DNA of 64,000 nt from Lachnospiraceae bacterium (GTDB lineage Bacteria > Bacillota > Clostridia > Lachnospirales > Lachnospiraceae): assembly GCA_011959285.1 (NCBI GenBank), contig BLLW01000002.1:43299-107298 (forward strand), read 5' to 3'. Shown piece by piece: positions 63,349-64,000 of this stretch. Position 1 is the stretch's first letter, and every line of letters starts with the position of its first letter. A program made the translations under genes and the position numbers. Below the pieces are notes generated by a model, which saw only the letters and a program-made list of their open reading frames with translations, was not told where the DNA came from and searched no databases.

Positions 63349-64000
63349 TTGCAATAAGCGGCATCAGACTGCCGTATTCCTCCCTTTTGTAGGTTTCCAG
63401 CCGGTGTACCCTGAAAGGAAATTCCGGCAAAGTTATATTTAGCGTCTCAAAAAAGGTTTCTAGCACGAAGCCGGGCTTTAGATTGCTTCCGCTGCCGGCA
63501 TCTAGCAGCATATAAACGCTGCTGTCCCTGGTTTCCAGCTGATAGATACCTGCTTTTAAATCAAGCTCCTTCTCCCCTTTTTTGGTCTTCTTCGTCACTG
63601 CAATCTGATCCTGCCGGTAAAAGGCATCCAGCTTGTCCTTCCAGTCCGGTGGGAGGATAAGACGGTCGCTGAAAGATACCAGATAATCAGCGGCGGCAAC
63701 ACTTGCCATGGCATTTTTTTCTTTTTCATCCAGAATCTTTGCATCCAAAATACGGATACCATCCACCATCACCTCATTCAGCCGCGCGGTCAACGCTTCT
63801 ATGCTGTCAAGGGAGTTTAACTCCACGTCAAAATATTCCCCGCTGCTGGTGTGTCCCACAGATAAAGGCGCCGCAAAAGACATGATCTGGTGAGGGGAAA
63901 AGCCCGAGGAATAGGCAATGTCGATTTCCGCTCTCCGGATTGCCTTCTGAAAATAACGCATCACATCCAGATGACCGATAAATTTAACAGGTCCTTCTTT
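63341..64000 (-). CDS. DUF2344 / TIGR03936 radical-SAM-linked protein (5' end off window)
   Basis: The frame is open to the right edge: the last residues read KEGPVKFIGHLDV before MRYFQKAIRRAEIDIAYSSG, so the true start is beyond the window. A GTG at 63964 is internal. FSPHQIMSFAAPLSVGHTSS and EYFDVEL are family features. The partner is normally a radical SAM protein encoded immediately upstream, which would lie outside the window. Function unknown; linked to RNase E/G genes. Confidence 0.88.
   Translation of the reverse strand, partial: KEGPVKFIGHLDVMRYFQKAIRRAEIDIAYSSGFSPHQIMSFAAPLSVGHTSSGEYFDVELNSLDSIEALTARLNEVMVDGIRILDAKILDEKEKNAMASVAAADYLVSFSDRLILPPDWKDKLDAFYRQDQIAVTKKTKKGEKELDLKAGIYQLETRDSSVYMLLDAGSGSNLKPGFVLETFFETLNITLPEFPFRVHRLETYKREEYGSLMPLIANG

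Noticed and set aside
1..64000. tRNA genes, CRISPR arrays or complete insertion sequences
   Set aside because: No cloverleaf-like gene, spaced direct repeats or transposase motifs were seen by eye on either strand.

Overview
The window looks like a chromosomal segment of a Gram-positive, spore-forming anaerobe of the Clostridia, most likely a Lachnospiraceae (Clostridium cluster XIVa) member. This is inferred from gene content and moderate-to-low GC. The supporting content is a cotJABC spore-coat operon, a group B-type [FeFe] hydrogenase, the mreBCD/PBP/minCDE/rodA shape-and-division cluster, the ylmE-sepF locus, L27 with a cleavable N-terminal extension plus its protease Prp, and lexA divergent from a yneA-like gene. 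No rRNA, tRNA, CRISPR array, transposase or prophage was seen.

Layout. 1-3.4 kb is an AT-rich minus-strand block (MATE transporter, GNAT acetyltransferase, MATE transporter cut by the left edge), bounded by a strong leader hairpin and a ~112 bp nested palindrome. 3.5-4.6 kb is cotJABC. 4.7-8.4 kb is a GldA/GldG/DUF4340 ABC system. 8.4-12.4 kb is feoAB behind a Fur-box-like site, then an [FeFe] hydrogenase. 12.4-16 kb holds gltX, a UvrD-like helicase and a DUF1292 protein. 16-20.3 kb is the least conventional stretch: a GH13 protein that has lost its catalytic residues, a DUF5662 protein, a Cys/Gly-rich small protein with a sigma-K-like promoter, a GtrA membrane protein and an unrecognised nuclease-like protein. 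20.3-29.7 kb is miaB-mutS-mutL-miaA, a methionine gamma-lyase-family protein, DUF4321 and radC. 29.7-39.5 kb is the cell-shape and division supercluster, ending in mgsA and a lipoprotein D,D-carboxypeptidase. 39.5-45.3 kb holds a small P-loop protein, an HlyD-like adaptor, ylmE, sepF, aroB, lspA and an RluA-family pseudouridine synthase. 45.4-52.2 kb carries two paralogous cytidylate-kinase-like genes around dtd, an AI-2E transporter, ttcA-like, a tyrosine recombinase, and the yneA-like/lexA SOS pair with a cluster of LexA-box-like sites. 52.2-57.1 kb is a complete branched-chain amino-acid ABC importer (livFGMH, with livK as a separate unit). 57.2-64 kb is a ribosome-assembly/translation cluster (rsfS, yqeK, nadD, yhbY, obg, rpmA, prp, rplU with a leader, an RNase E/G protein, and a DUF2344 protein cut by the right edge).

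Most genes are housekeeping, tightly packed and often overlapping by 1-17 nt. Non-AUG starts (TTG, GTG) are frequent from mreB to ylmE. The best candidates for undescribed biology are the pseudo-GH13/DUF5662 pair, the Cys-rich putative spore protein, the uncharacterised protein upstream of miaB, the paired kinase-like paralogs, and the hairpin elements in the first 3.5 kb. All functional statements rest on motif reading by eye; no database search was run.
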